Part shown: positions 36,844-44,513 of the stretch, piece after piece
Layout: each line of letters starts with the position of its first letter
How positions within the stretch are numbered: position 1 is the stretch's first letter
Source: Sva-07 sp963728195
GTDB taxonomy: Bacteria > Actinomycetota > Acidimicrobiia > Acidimicrobiales > Ilumatobacteraceae
Length of the DNA stretch: 64,000 nucleotides
Assembly (NCBI GenBank): GCA_963728195.1
Contig: CAVSIX010000015.1
Coordinates: forward strand, 1 to 64,000
Direction: 5' to 3'
Program-made: the position numbers and the translations under genes
The notes under the pieces: model-generated
Database searches by the model: none
Told to the model about the DNA's origin: nothing
The model's input: only the letters and a program-made list of their open reading frames with translations

Positions 36844-37959
36844 TCAGATGCCGATGCGCTGGGCGAGCTGCTCGCGGTGATAGGTGGGATCACCGAACAG
36901 GAGCTCGGAGCTCTTGGCACGCTTGAAGTACAGGTGGGCCGGGTGCTCCCAGGTGAAGCCGATGCCGCCGTGGATCTGGATGTTCTCGGCAGCAGCGTGG
37001 AAGTACGCCTCGGAGCAGTAGGCCTTGGCGAGCGATGCCGTCGACGGCAGTTCGTCGTTCATCTCGCTGGCGCACCACATGCCGTAGTACGCAGCCGACT
37101 TGGCCGACTCGACCTCGAGGAGCATGTCGGCGCACTTGTGCTTGATCGCCTGGAACGAGCCGATCGGGCGACCGAACTGCACGCGGACCTTGGCGTAGTC
37201 GACGGCCATCTCGAGCACCTTCTGGGCGCCACCGACCTGCTCGGCGGCGAGCGCCACGGCGGCGAGGTCGAGCACGGTCTCGAGCGTGTCCCAGCCCTTG
37301 CCCTCCTCGCCGATCAACTCGGCGGGGGTGTTGTCGAAGTCGAGCTTGGACTGCTTGCGGGTCTGGTCCATCGTCGACAGGTTCGTCCTGGTGAGGCCCG
37401 AGGCGTCACCGTCGACGGCGAACAGGCTGGTGCCGGCGTCGGTCTTCGCGGCGACGAGGATGAGCCCGGCGGTGTTGCCGTCGAGCACGAACGACTTGGT
37501 GCCCGACAGGGTGTAGCCGCCGTCGGACTTCGTGGCCTGCATCGTGATGCCCGACTCGTCCCACTTGCCCGACGGCTCGACGTAGGCGAGCGTGGCGATC
37601 GTCTCGCCCGAGGCGATACCGGGCAGGTACTTCGACTTGGCGGCGTCGTCGCCGGACTGCAGCAGCGTGTTCGCGGCGAGCACGGCGGTCGAGAAGAACG
37701 GAGCGCACAGCAGGGCGCGGCCCATCTCTTCGAGCACGATGCCGAGTTCGACGAAGCCGTAGCCCGACCCACCGAACTCCTCGGGGATCGACAGGCCCTG
37801 CAGACCCATCTGCTCGCCCATCTGGCTCCAGACGGCGTCGTCGTAGCCCTCCTCGGTCTCCATCTGCTCACGTACGGCTTCCTCGGAGCTCTTGTTCTCG
37901 AGGAACGACCGGACGGTCTTGCGCAGTTCTTCTTGTTCGTCGGTGAAGGCAAAGTTCAT
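36844..37959 (-). CDS. Acyl-CoA dehydrogenase
   Basis: This 371-residue flavoprotein of the acyl-CoA dehydrogenase family introduces a 2,3-double bond into a CoA thioester and passes electrons to ETF. MNFAFTDEQEELRKTVRSFL opens the N-terminal helical domain, IPEEFGGSGYGFVELGIVLE leads to the FAD and substrate region, the middle beta-domain carries GYTLSGTKSFVLDG, and the end has VQFGRPIGSFQAIKHKCADM and IHGGIGFTWEHPAHLYFKRA. It is typical of small FadE-type enzymes of sterol or fatty-acid catabolism, often working as a pair, but no partner is adjacent. ATG 37959 gives the canonical N-terminus, and an ATG 12 nt upstream is possible. Confidence 0.88.
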   Translation of the reverse strand: MNFAFTDEQEELRKTVRSFLENKSSEEAVREQMETEEGYDDAVWSQMGEQMGLQGLSIPEEFGGSGYGFVELGIVLEEMGRALLCAPFFSTAVLAANTLLQSGDDAAKSKYLPGIASGETIATLAYVEPSGKWDESGITMQATKSDGGYTLSGTKSFVLDGNTAGLILVAAKTDAGTSLFAVDGDASGLTRTNLSTMDQTRKQSKLDFDNTPAELIGEEGKGWDTLETVLDLAAVALAAEQVGGAQKVLEMAVDYAKVRVQFGRPIGSFQAIKHKCADMLLEVESAKSAAYYGMWCASEMNDELPSTASLAKAYCSEAYFHAAAENIQIHGGIGFTWEHPAHLYFKRAKSSELLFGDPTYHREQLAQRIGI

Positions 37960-38003
37960 GGGCGAGATCATCGCGGGGTTGCGCCGGCGCACGCAATTCT
38001 GGT

Positions 38004-38018
38004 TGTGTACACATGTGA
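38004..38018. promoter_or_regulatory. Candidate antitoxin operator
   Basis: TGTGTACACA is a perfect palindrome at 38004-38013, followed by TGTG. It has the TGTACA core typical of YefM/Phd antitoxin operators and overlaps the putative start of the antitoxin gene, as expected for autorepression. Confidence 0.45.
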
Positions 38019-38299
38019 CCACATCGTCGAGCCGAGCTGTCGGCATCCGAGAACTCCGGGCACGACTCACCGAGGCGGTGCGCATTGCCGAGGCCGGCGA
38101 GCGCACCGTGGTGACCGTCGGCGGGCGCCCCGTGGCGCAGCTCGGCCCGCTCGACGCCGACGCCCCCGACCTCGAACGCCTCATCGGCTCCGGTTCGGTG
38201 ATCCCGCCGCGACGCACCAGCGAGTGGCGTCCACCAGAGCCGGTGCCCGTGTGGGCCGGCGTCCGCCTCGACCAGATCCTCCGAGAACTCCGCGGCTGA
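38015..38299 (+). CDS. Phd/YefM-type antitoxin (VapB-like)
   Basis: This 94-residue protein has AVGIRELRARLTEAVRIAEA (Phd/YefM DNA-binding N-terminus), GERTVVTVGGRPVAQLGPLD (dimer strand) and a flexible C-terminus ending VRLDQILRELRG that would wrap around a PIN toxin. It neutralises the toxin and represses its own operon. GTG 38015 is taken as the start, with TTG 38003 the alternative. The toxin gene is 325 bp downstream instead of the usual overlap, because repeats fill the gap. Confidence 0.8.
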   Translation: MTTSSSRAVGIRELRARLTEAVRIAEAGERTVVTVGGRPVAQLGPLDADAPDLERLIGSGSVIPPRRTSEWRPPEPVPVWAGVRLDQILRELRG

Positions 38300-38324
38300 T
38301 GCACCCCAAGGCGAGCCACCCCCA

Positions 38325-38526
38325 CGTTTGCGCTGCATTCTCGGTGCGCCGGTCCGCCCGAAACCGCACACAAACGTGGGTGCTGCACGCTCAGCGCTTC
38401 CCCGTTTGCGCTGCATTCTCGGCGGGCCGGTCCGCCCGAAACCGCACACAAACGTCGGTGCCACACCGTTGGCCCGTTTGCGTTGCATTTCCGGCGGGCC
38501 GGTCCACCGGAAACTGCACACAAACG
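38325..38526. repeat. Three tandem 52-bp palindromic repeats, family C
   Basis: Copies lie at 38325-38376, 38403-38454 and 38475-38526, each beginning CGTTTGCG.TGCATT and ending GCACACAAACG with a CGGG..CCGGTCC.CC core. All are exactly 52 bp. A diverged fourth copy is at 39679-39730. They separate the antitoxin from its toxin. Confidence 0.9.
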
Positions 38527-38620
38527 GGGTGGGGGTCGGGGTTGGGGTGGGGGTCGGGGTCGGGGTTGCGGTGGGGGTCGGGGTTGGGGTGGGGGTCGGG
38601 GTTGGGGCCGGGGGGTGGTG
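38527..38620. repeat. G-rich hexamer tract (possible G-quadruplex)
   Basis: About 90 bp of GGGGTC, GGGGTT and GGGGTG hexamers end 4 bp before the toxin start. The plus strand has more than ten runs of four or more G, so quadruplex formation is plausible in DNA or in the mRNA leader of the toxin. Confidence 0.8.
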
Positions 38621-38624
38621 GGCG

Positions 38625-39029
38625 GTGACGGTGGCGCTCGACACGAGTGCGCTGTTGGCCTTGACGGTCGACGGGCCGATGCGATCCATCACGCTGGCTG
38701 CGCTCGCCGACGACCCGGTGTGGGCGGCGTCGGCGCTCGCATTGACCGAGGCACTGCCGGCGATCGACCGGATGACCGACCAGTCGATCTTGCGCCTGGA
38801 TCTCGAAGACGGGGTGCGTCTGGCGTGGGACCACCTCCACGTCGTCCCCGTCGATCAGCGATGCCTCGACCGGGCGGCCTCGCTCTCACGCACGCAGCCG
38901 GTTCGGCTGAGCGACGCCATCCACTTCGCCGCAGCGGAACGGATGCCGCCGCCGATCCGGTTCGTCACCTTCGACGCCGCCCAGATCAGCGTGGCGCTCG
39001 GCCTCGGCTTCGATGTCGTGAGCTCCTGA
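38625..39029 (+). CDS. PIN-domain ribonuclease toxin (VapC-like)
   Basis: This 134-residue PIN protein has VTVALDTSALLALTVDG (first catalytic Asp), ALALTEALPAI (Glu), VRLSDAIHFAAAERM (Asp) and IRFVTFDAAQISVALGLGF (fourth acidic site), so the four-acid metal site is complete. It would cleave RNA, commonly tRNA or rRNA, when freed from the antitoxin at 38015-38299. GTG 38625 is chosen because everything before it is repeat-derived (Gly-Val runs). Its stop abuts the end of the convergent methyltransferase. Confidence 0.8.
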   Translation: MTVALDTSALLALTVDGPMRSITLAALADDPVWAASALALTEALPAIDRMTDQSILRLDLEDGVRLAWDHLHVVPVDQRCLDRAASLSRTQPVRLSDAIHFAAAERMPPPIRFVTFDAAQISVALGLGFDVVSS

Positions 39030-39629
39030 TCAGCCGGGGCGTCGGGCGACGAGGAACACCGACATCCCGATCGGGACTCGAACGCGGGTCTCGAACCAGC
39101 GCACTGCCGGAACGATCCACCTGTCGACGTTGTGCAGCAGCGTCGGTGACGTCGGTTCACGCCGCAGCATCCGGCAGAAGACCAGCCAACCGAGCCAACC
39201 GAACAGGTTGACGTGTCGACCCTCGACGACCTCGAAACCCGCCGATCGGACGTCGGCTTCGAGCTGGCGCTTGCGGTAGCGGCGGACGTTTCCGAGACGC
39301 GCATCGAACCGGCTGTAGAGGAACTCGTAGGTCGGCGCCCAGATGCACAGCCGGCCACCAGGCTCGAGGCGATCGAACACGTCGCGCAGTAGGGCCTGAT
39401 CGTCCTCGATGCGCTCCAGGACGTCGATCATCACCGCCGACCCGAATTGCACTTCCTCACCGTCGATGCGAGGTCGGTGCATGGACTCCACCTCGAGCAC
39501 CGGCGCGACGAGGTGCGGCGTACACAACTCGACGATCCAGCGTCGGTACTTCGGCGCATGATCGAGCAGCGACGCCAACGTGACGCCGGCGTCGGTCGAC
39601 GGACGCCGAGGTCGACCAGAGGTGGACAC
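39030..39629 (-). pseudogene. Methyltransferase lacking the SAM-binding segment (internal deletion)
   Basis: The end of the protein is a clear class I methyltransferase: FGSAVMIDVLERIEDDQALL (motif IV), FDRLEPGGRLCIWAPTYEFL, NVRRYRKRQLEADVRSAGFE and VNLFGWLGWLVFCRML. At the front YRRWIVELCTPHLVAPVLEV leads up to motif I, but the Gly-rich loop and the next 50-60 residues, including motif II, are missing. The sequence jumps from VLEV to ESMHRPRIDGEEVQFGSAV in frame. The 199-residue product cannot bind SAM in the usual way. GTG 39629 follows a TAGCGT box by 7 nt. Either it is a deletion derivative or it serves a non-catalytic role. Confidence 0.65.
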
Positions 39630-39678
39630 CCTCGCCACGCTATCGATCACCCACCGCGCCGTCGTGGCCTCGCACCTC

Positions 39679-39730
39679 CGTTCGCGTAGCGTTTCCGGTG
39701 AGGCGGCCCACCGAAAACCTCACGCAAACG
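39679..39730. repeat. 52-bp palindromic repeat, family C, copy 4
   Basis: CGTTCGCGTAGCGTTTCCGG begins the copy and CTCACGCAAACG ends it. It is the same length as the copies at 38325-38526 but diverged in the arms. It lies between divergent genes at 39629 and 39816, downstream of neither. Confidence 0.75.
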
Positions 39731-39815
39731 TGAAGATCACCGGCTGACACCGCACCGGGTCCGTCCGCTGCAGCCCGCCGATGCGAGACCGACCGCTCGC
39801 TGCCAGACTGTGACG

Positions 39816-40439
39816 ATGGCTGCACCCGACACGCTGCACTGGTCGAATGCCGACGTCGAGGTCCACAAGGTGGTGGTCGGACCGTACGAGAACAACGTCT
39901 TCGTCGTGCGCTGTCGCGCGTCCGGGGACGCGGTGCTGCTCGACGCCGCCAACGAGCACGAACAACTGCTCGAGCTGTGCGATCGCCTCGGCGTCAAACG
40001 GGTGCTCGAGACCCATGGCCACTGGGACCACATCCAAGCGGTACCGGCGATGCGCGAAGCCGGCTACGAGGTGGCCGTCACGTCACTCGACGCGCCGATG
40101 CTGAACGACGTCGGCTACGACGTGTTCATCGACGACGCCGAGGTGATCGAGGTCGGACGTCTGCGCCTGCACGCGATCCACAACCCGGGCCACACGCCGG
40201 GATCGATCTCGTTCGCAGTCGAGGGCACGCCGCTGCTGTTCACCGGCGACACGCTCTTCCCCGGAGGCCCCGGCAACACGAAGGGTGACGGCGGCAACTT
40301 CGACGCGATCATCACGTCGATCACCTCCAATCTGTTCACGTTCCCCGACGACACGATCGTGCTGCCGGGCCACGGGCTCGACACCACGATCGGCACCGAG
40401 CGACCCCATCTCGAGGAGTGGATCGAGCGGGGCTGGTAG
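39816..40439 (+). CDS. MBL-fold metallo-hydrolase (glyoxalase II-like)
   Basis: This 207-residue protein with the metallo-beta-lactamase fold carries ETHGHWDHIQAVPAM (HxHxDH zinc motif), HAIHNPGHTPGSISF (third metal His), LFTGDTLFPGGPGNT (bridging Asp) and VLPGHGLDTTIGTERP (last His). It should hydrolyse a thioester or similar bond in the cytosol. The set of motifs is complete. GTG 39810 is an alternative start two codons upstream. The next gene begins 2 nt after its stop. Confidence 0.85.
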   Translation: MAAPDTLHWSNADVEVHKVVVGPYENNVFVVRCRASGDAVLLDAANEHEQLLELCDRLGVKRVLETHGHWDHIQAVPAMREAGYEVAVTSLDAPMLNDVGYDVFIDDAEVIEVGRLRLHAIHNPGHTPGSISFAVEGTPLLFTGDTLFPGGPGNTKGDGGNFDAIITSITSNLFTFPDDTIVLPGHGLDTTIGTERPHLEEWIERGW

Positions 40440-40441
40440 CG

Positions 40442-40810
40442 ATGCGCTACGACGAGCGCCCGATCGACGACTCGCCCCTCCACACCGACGACCTCCCGCC
40501 GACACCGGTCCGCGACCGCAACATCCCGGCAACCGCATGGGTCGAAGCACCCGACGGCCTCCTGGCGCTCGGCGACGACCTACCCGATCGCCCGACCGCC
40601 GAGTACAAGCGGCGGATCGGACCGTGGCTCCTGTGGCGGGCGGGGCCGGCCAAGGGCGGCGACGCCCGCTACTGGGCGGCCCACGTCGACATGCTCGACG
40701 AACCGGTCACGCTGCGGTTGTTCCCCGACGGCACCGCCGACGGTGTCGGCCCGAGCGGCACTCGCCACGATCGATTCCGAGCATGGAAGGAAGACCTTCG
40801 GGACGCGTGA
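40442..40810 (+). CDS. Conserved-looking hypothetical protein coupled to the MBL hydrolase
   Basis: These 122 residues start MRYDERPIDDSPLHTDDLPP. A central PRL-like segment (YKRRIGPWLLWRAGPAKGGD) and LRLFPDGTADGVGPSG suggest a small alpha/beta fold. There are no cysteines, membrane helices or signal peptide. I do not recognise the family. It is separated from the hydrolase by 2 nt and is followed by a strong palindrome that probably ends transcription. Confidence 0.6.
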   Translation: MRYDERPIDDSPLHTDDLPPTPVRDRNIPATAWVEAPDGLLALGDDLPDRPTAEYKRRIGPWLLWRAGPAKGGDARYWAAHVDMLDEPVTLRLFPDGTADGVGPSGTRHDRFRAWKEDLRDA

Positions 40811-40828
40811 ACGACTCGCGCCCGGCGT

Positions 40829-40875
40829 TTCCCGTGAACTCGTGCGGGAACTATTGCCGCACGAGTTCACGAGAA
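40829..40875. terminator. Palindromic hairpin between convergent genes (family D)
   Basis: TTCCCGTGAACTCGTGCGG (40829-40847) pairs with CCGCACGAGTTCACGAGAA (40857-40875) around a 9-nt loop, with at most two mismatches. It sits between the convergent hypothetical gene (ends 40810) and the transporter ATPase (ends 40889), so it could terminate both. No U-tract follows. Confidence 0.6.
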
Positions 40876-40888
40876 GGCGGTGAGGTCG

Positions 40889-41716
40889 TCAGGTGCTGTC
40901 GTGGAGTCCCTTGACGTCGTCGCTGGTGACCTCGCCGGGGTGCTTGCCCATGATGATCATCGCGAGCACCTCGTCCTTGGTGACGTCGGACTTGTTGACG
41001 GTGCCGACGAGCTTGCCCTGCAACATCACGCTGATGCGGTCGGCGAGGTCGAACACGTCGTGGATGTCGTGGCTGATCAGGAAGATCCCGATGCCCTCCG
41101 ATTTGAGCTGCATGACGAGATCACGCACTTCGGCCGTCTCCGCCGGGCCCAGTGCGGCCGTCGGCTCGTCCATGATCAGGATCTTGGCGTTGAAGTGCAC
41201 CGCTCGGGCGATCGCCACCGACTGACGCTGCCCGCCCGACAGCGAACTCACCGCCGTGCGGAGATTCTTGAAACGGGGATTCAGCCGGGCCATCAGCTTC
41301 TGCGTCGCCGACAACATCGCCGAGTCGTCGAGAGAACCGAACCGCGTGCGCAGCTCGCGGCCGAGGAACACGTTGCCCGCCGCATCGAGATTGTCGGCCA
41401 ACGCCAACTTCTGGTAGATCGCCTCGACGCCGAGCGCTCGCGCATCGCGAGAGTTCCTGATCGTGACCGGCTTGCCGTTGATCGAGATCTGCCCCGCGTC
41501 GGCGGGGTGCGCGCCGGCGAGCGTGTGGATCAACGTCGACTTCCCTGCGCCGTTACCGCCGACCAGTGCGACGACTTCGCCGGGATACAGGTCGATCGTG
41601 ACACCGTCGACGGCGTGGACGCCGCCGAACGACACGCGGATGTCGCGCATCTCGACGAGCGGGGTGCCCTCGGGTTGCGGCGAGGGGTGGTAGTTGGTGG
41701 TGGTCGTGTCGGTCAT
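40889..41716 (-). CDS. xylG: Sugar (xylose-type) ABC transporter ATPase, single cassette
   Basis: This 275-residue ATPase energises uptake through the adjacent permease and binding protein. Walker A is VGGNGAGKSTLIHT, the Q-loop is IYQKLALADNLD, the signature is LSGGQRQSVAIARA, Walker B is AKILIMDEPTAALG and the switch is ISHDI. The match is to the carbohydrate CUT2 class, but only one nucleotide-binding cassette is present where RbsA/XylG proteins usually have two fused (about 500 residues), so the protein should work as a homodimer. It starts 16 nt after the permease stop. The xylose assignment rests on XylH/XylF similarity and the nearby xylA. Confidence 0.82.
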   Translation of the reverse strand: MTDTTTTNYHPSPQPEGTPLVEMRDIRVSFGGVHAVDGVTIDLYPGEVVALVGGNGAGKSTLIHTLAGAHPADAGQISINGKPVTIRNSRDARALGVEAIYQKLALADNLDAAGNVFLGRELRTRFGSLDDSAMLSATQKLMARLNPRFKNLRTAVSSLSGGQRQSVAIARAVHFNAKILIMDEPTAALGPAETAEVRDLVMQLKSEGIGIFLISHDIHDVFDLADRISVMLQGKLVGTVNKSDVTKDEVLAMIIMGKHPGEVTSDDVKGLHDST

Positions 41717-41732
41717 GTCGATGCCCTCCCGT

Positions 41733-43133
41733 TCAGGCCCGTCCGGTCTGGATGACGACCGCGGCGATGAACAGCCCGATCACGAGTGCAGCCAGCGCGA
41801 CCCGCCTGCGTCCCAGCCGCAACGTCGAGTCGATGGCCACAGCGGTCACGAGCACCACACCGACCACGATGTCCTGCGACGGCGAGTCGATGTTGAGCAG
41901 CACCATGCCGGACCGCAGCGACTGCATGATGACCGCTCCGAGCACGGCGCCGGCGATGGTGCCGACACCGCCGGCGAACGACGTGCCGCCGATGACCGCA
42001 GCGGCGATCACGTCGAGCTCGTTCTGGACGCCGAGGTTCGTCACGGCGGCGTTGAGGCGGGCGGTCTGGATCGCTGCGCTGACGCCGACCAGCACGCCCA
42101 TCAGGACGAACGTCAGCATCACGGTCCGCCGCGTGTTGATGCCGCCCAGCTCGGCGGCTTCGGGGTTGCCGCCGTAGGCGTACACGTAGCGACCGAAGCG
42201 ACGCTGGCGCGCCAGGTAGGACATCGCCAGTGTCGCGACGATCAGGATCACGACCGGATAGGCGATGCCGGTGGGATCGCCGGTGATCGGCGAGATGTAG
42301 TTGTTCGCGACGAGCCCGACGCCGGCCAAGACGACGCCGCATCCGACCACGCCGAATCCGACGTCCATCCACAGCGGGCGCACCTTGAGGTCGTAGCGCT
42401 GTCGTCGACGTCTCGCAAGCCACAGAGCGAGCACGATCAGCGCGCAGCCGAGCGCCCCGAAGACCCAGCTCTTCCACTCGCCGAGCGATCCGTCCGGTCC
42501 ACCGCCGAACAACCGGAAGGTGCGATTGAGCGGGGCGAGCGTCTGGCCCTGCTTGTCGCCGGTGCGGAAGATCATGCCGCGCCAGACGAGGAAGCCGCCG
42601 AGCGTGACGATGAACGCCGGTACGCCGCCGTAGGCGATGATGAACCCCTGGACCAGACCGACCAGGGCGCCGAGGCCGATGCCGACCGCGAGTGCGATCA
42701 CCCAGATCCAGGAGCTGTCGCCGATCGACCCGAGGTCGATCTTGACGTTGAAGAAGGCAATGACGCCGTCGGTCTGGACGAGCGCCATGGAGTAGCCGAG
42801 AAACCCGAGCAACGACCCGACGGACAAGTCGATGTTCCGCGACACGATGATCAGCACCATGCCCGTCGCCATGATGGCGATCGAGGTGCTCTGCACGGAG
42901 AGGTTCCACAGGTTCCGCGACGTCAGGAAGTTGCCCTCCGACAGCACGTTGAAGGCGATCCAGATGACGATGACGGCAGCGATCATGCCGAAGAGTCGGG
43001 TGTCGACGTCGGCCGCCGCGAAACTCGAGCGCCACGACGAACGGGGGGGAACCGGTGTCACCGTCGGCGCCGTCACGGCGGGCGGCGGCCCAGCGGGCGG
43101 CCCGCCGGGAACTTCGGTGTTCGCGTCAGTCAT
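41733..43133 (-). CDS. xylH: Sugar (xylose-type) ABC transporter permease
   Basis: This 466-residue membrane protein has at least ten helices. GMVLIIVSRNIDLSVGSLLG is the signature of CUT2 permeases, and FIVTLGGFLVWRGMIFRTGD and AYGGNPEAAELGGINTRR are further family blocks. A Pro/Gly-rich cytoplasmic N-terminus precedes the first helix. Length and motif order match XylH rather than the shorter RbsC. ATG 43133 has the purine-rich GAGGGGGCAC upstream. It is preceded by a hairpin (43177-43211) and xylF, and followed by xylG. Confidence 0.88.
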   Translation of the reverse strand: MTDANTEVPGGPPAGPPPAVTAPTVTPVPPRSSWRSSFAAADVDTRLFGMIAAVIVIWIAFNVLSEGNFLTSRNLWNLSVQSTSIAIMATGMVLIIVSRNIDLSVGSLLGFLGYSMALVQTDGVIAFFNVKIDLGSIGDSSWIWVIALAVGIGLGALVGLVQGFIIAYGGVPAFIVTLGGFLVWRGMIFRTGDKQGQTLAPLNRTFRLFGGGPDGSLGEWKSWVFGALGCALIVLALWLARRRRQRYDLKVRPLWMDVGFGVVGCGVVLAGVGLVANNYISPITGDPTGIAYPVVILIVATLAMSYLARQRRFGRYVYAYGGNPEAAELGGINTRRTVMLTFVLMGVLVGVSAAIQTARLNAAVTNLGVQNELDVIAAAVIGGTSFAGGVGTIAGAVLGAVIMQSLRSGMVLLNIDSPSQDIVVGVVLVTAVAIDSTLRLGRRRVALAALVIGLFIAAVVIQTGRA

Positions 43134-43176
43134 GTGCGGTGCCCCCTCGTCATCCCGGTCCCTTTGTACACCAGAC

Positions 43177-43211
43177 GTGCCCCCCACCCGTGAGTCACGG
43201 GCGAGGGGCAC
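43177..43211. promoter_or_regulatory. Intercistronic hairpin between xylF and xylH
   Basis: GTGCCCCCCACCCGTGA pairs with TCACGGGCGAGGGGCAC across a tiny loop. Such stable hairpins after binding-protein genes often protect the upstream mRNA so that binding protein is made in excess over the permease. It is about 55 nt from the end of xylF. Confidence 0.6.
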
Positions 43212-43265
43212 GTCGCGTTGTTCATTGTTCAGTTGTGCTCAAACGGTGTTCACGTCACCGTGCGG

Positions 43266-44390
43266 TCACGGACAGGCATCCACCGAACCGGCGTCGACGC
43301 CCTTGCAGAGGTCGTCGGTGCTGATCCATCCGGCGTCGACCACCACGTTGAGGTTGTCCTGCGTGATGGGGATCGGCTCCAAGAAGATGGAGCTGAGGTC
43401 GTTGCCACCTGGCGTCGTGAACGCCGACGCACCGGAGACGGCCGACGGATCGGGATCGCCACACAGGGCGACCGCTGCTTCACCAGCAGCCGTTCCGAGC
43501 TCGCGGGCGTCCTTCCAGACGTCGACGGTCTGCGTGCCGAGCGCCACCCGGTTCAGGGCGGCGAGGTCGCCGTCCTGGCCCGACACGGGCACCTGGCCGG
43601 CGAGGCCCTGTGCTTCGAGTGCGGCGATCGCGCCACCGGCCATGCCGTCGTTCTGGACGAGGGCGACCTGGATGTCGTTGTTCTCCGCGGTCAGGAACTG
43701 CTCCATCGTCGTCTGGGCGTTTGCGGGATCCCAGTTGTCGGTGTAGTCCTCGCCGACGATGGTGATGTCGCCAGCGGCGACCGCATCGCCGATGACCTTC
43801 TCAGCACCTGCGCGCAGGAAGTCGGCGTTGGCGTCGGCCGAGTTGCCCTTGATGATCACCCAGTTGCCTGACGGCTGGATGTCGTAGAGCGCCTGGGCCT
43901 GCATCTCGCCAACCAACTGGTTGTCGAACGTGATGTAGAGCACACCCGGATCCTCGATCAGGCGGTCGTAGGCGATGACGGGCACGCCCTGCGAGATGGA
44001 GTCCTGAACGGCCGGGATGACGGCGGTGCCGTCCTGGGCGAGCACGACGAGCACGTTGGCGCCCTGCGAGATCAAGTTCTCCATGTTGCTCGCCTGCGTC
44101 TCGGCCGACGACTTGGCGTCGTTCGACACGTAGGTGCCGCCACCGGCCTCGATGGCCGCCTTCAGTGCGGGCTCGTCCCACTTGGCCCAACGCTCTTCCT
44201 GATAGTTGTTCCAGGAAACGCCGACGACACAGTCGCCGCCGCCTCCTCCGCCGGCCGCCTCGGTGCCAGAAGGCGCCTCGGTGCCTGCTGGTGCTTCGGT
44301 GCCCGACGATGACGAATCGTCATCGCTGCCGCATGCTGCCAGGACCAAGCCTGCCACCACTGCGACTGACGCAATGCGCCGTACTCTCAT
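43266..44390 (-). CDS. xylF: Sugar (xylose-type) ABC transporter substrate-binding lipoprotein
   Basis: This 374-residue lipoprotein has a signal with lipobox VLAACGS, then a Ser/Thr-rich linker (GTEAPAGTEAPSGTEA) spacing it from the membrane. The periplasmic-binding fold has VVGVSWNNYQEERWAKWDEP, VIAYDRLIEDPGVLYITFDN and VPVSGQDGDLAALNRVALGT, which are XylF-like sugar-contact blocks. It captures a pentose outside the cell for xylH-xylG. It has a purine-rich GAGGGGAG Shine-Dalgarno. A TATACG box at 44447-44452 may be the operon -10. Confidence 0.87.
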   Translation of the reverse strand: MRVRRIASVAVVAGLVLAACGSDDDSSSSGTEAPAGTEAPSGTEAAGGGGGGDCVVGVSWNNYQEERWAKWDEPALKAAIEAGGGTYVSNDAKSSAETQASNMENLISQGANVLVVLAQDGTAVIPAVQDSISQGVPVIAYDRLIEDPGVLYITFDNQLVGEMQAQALYDIQPSGNWVIIKGNSADANADFLRAGAEKVIGDAVAAGDITIVGEDYTDNWDPANAQTTMEQFLTAENNDIQVALVQNDGMAGGAIAALEAQGLAGQVPVSGQDGDLAALNRVALGTQTVDVWKDARELGTAAGEAAVALCGDPDPSAVSGASAFTTPGGNDLSSIFLEPIPITQDNLNVVVDAGWISTDDLCKGVDAGSVDACP

Positions 44391-44513
44391 TCTGGTCTCC
44401 CCTCAAGTTGTGAGCCCTCCGTCAGGTGAGCGGCGAGCGAAGGAACCGTATACCCAACGAGGACCGCGCGAGAAGGACCGAAGGTCACCTTTGTCGACGA
44501 GGTTGACGAATGT

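Noticed and set aside
38325..38620. Possible long Gly-Val protein fused to the PIN toxin N-terminus
   Set aside because: The reading frame there is simply repeat-derived (GVGVGV runs and three PxRPK repeats). The PIN fold begins at VTVALDTS, so GTG 38625 is a better start.
41694..43193. About 500-codon plus-strand frame across the permease gene
   Set aside because: His/Asp/Arg-rich pseudo-protein opposite a clear XylH with membrane helices; a typical antisense open frame in high-GC DNA.
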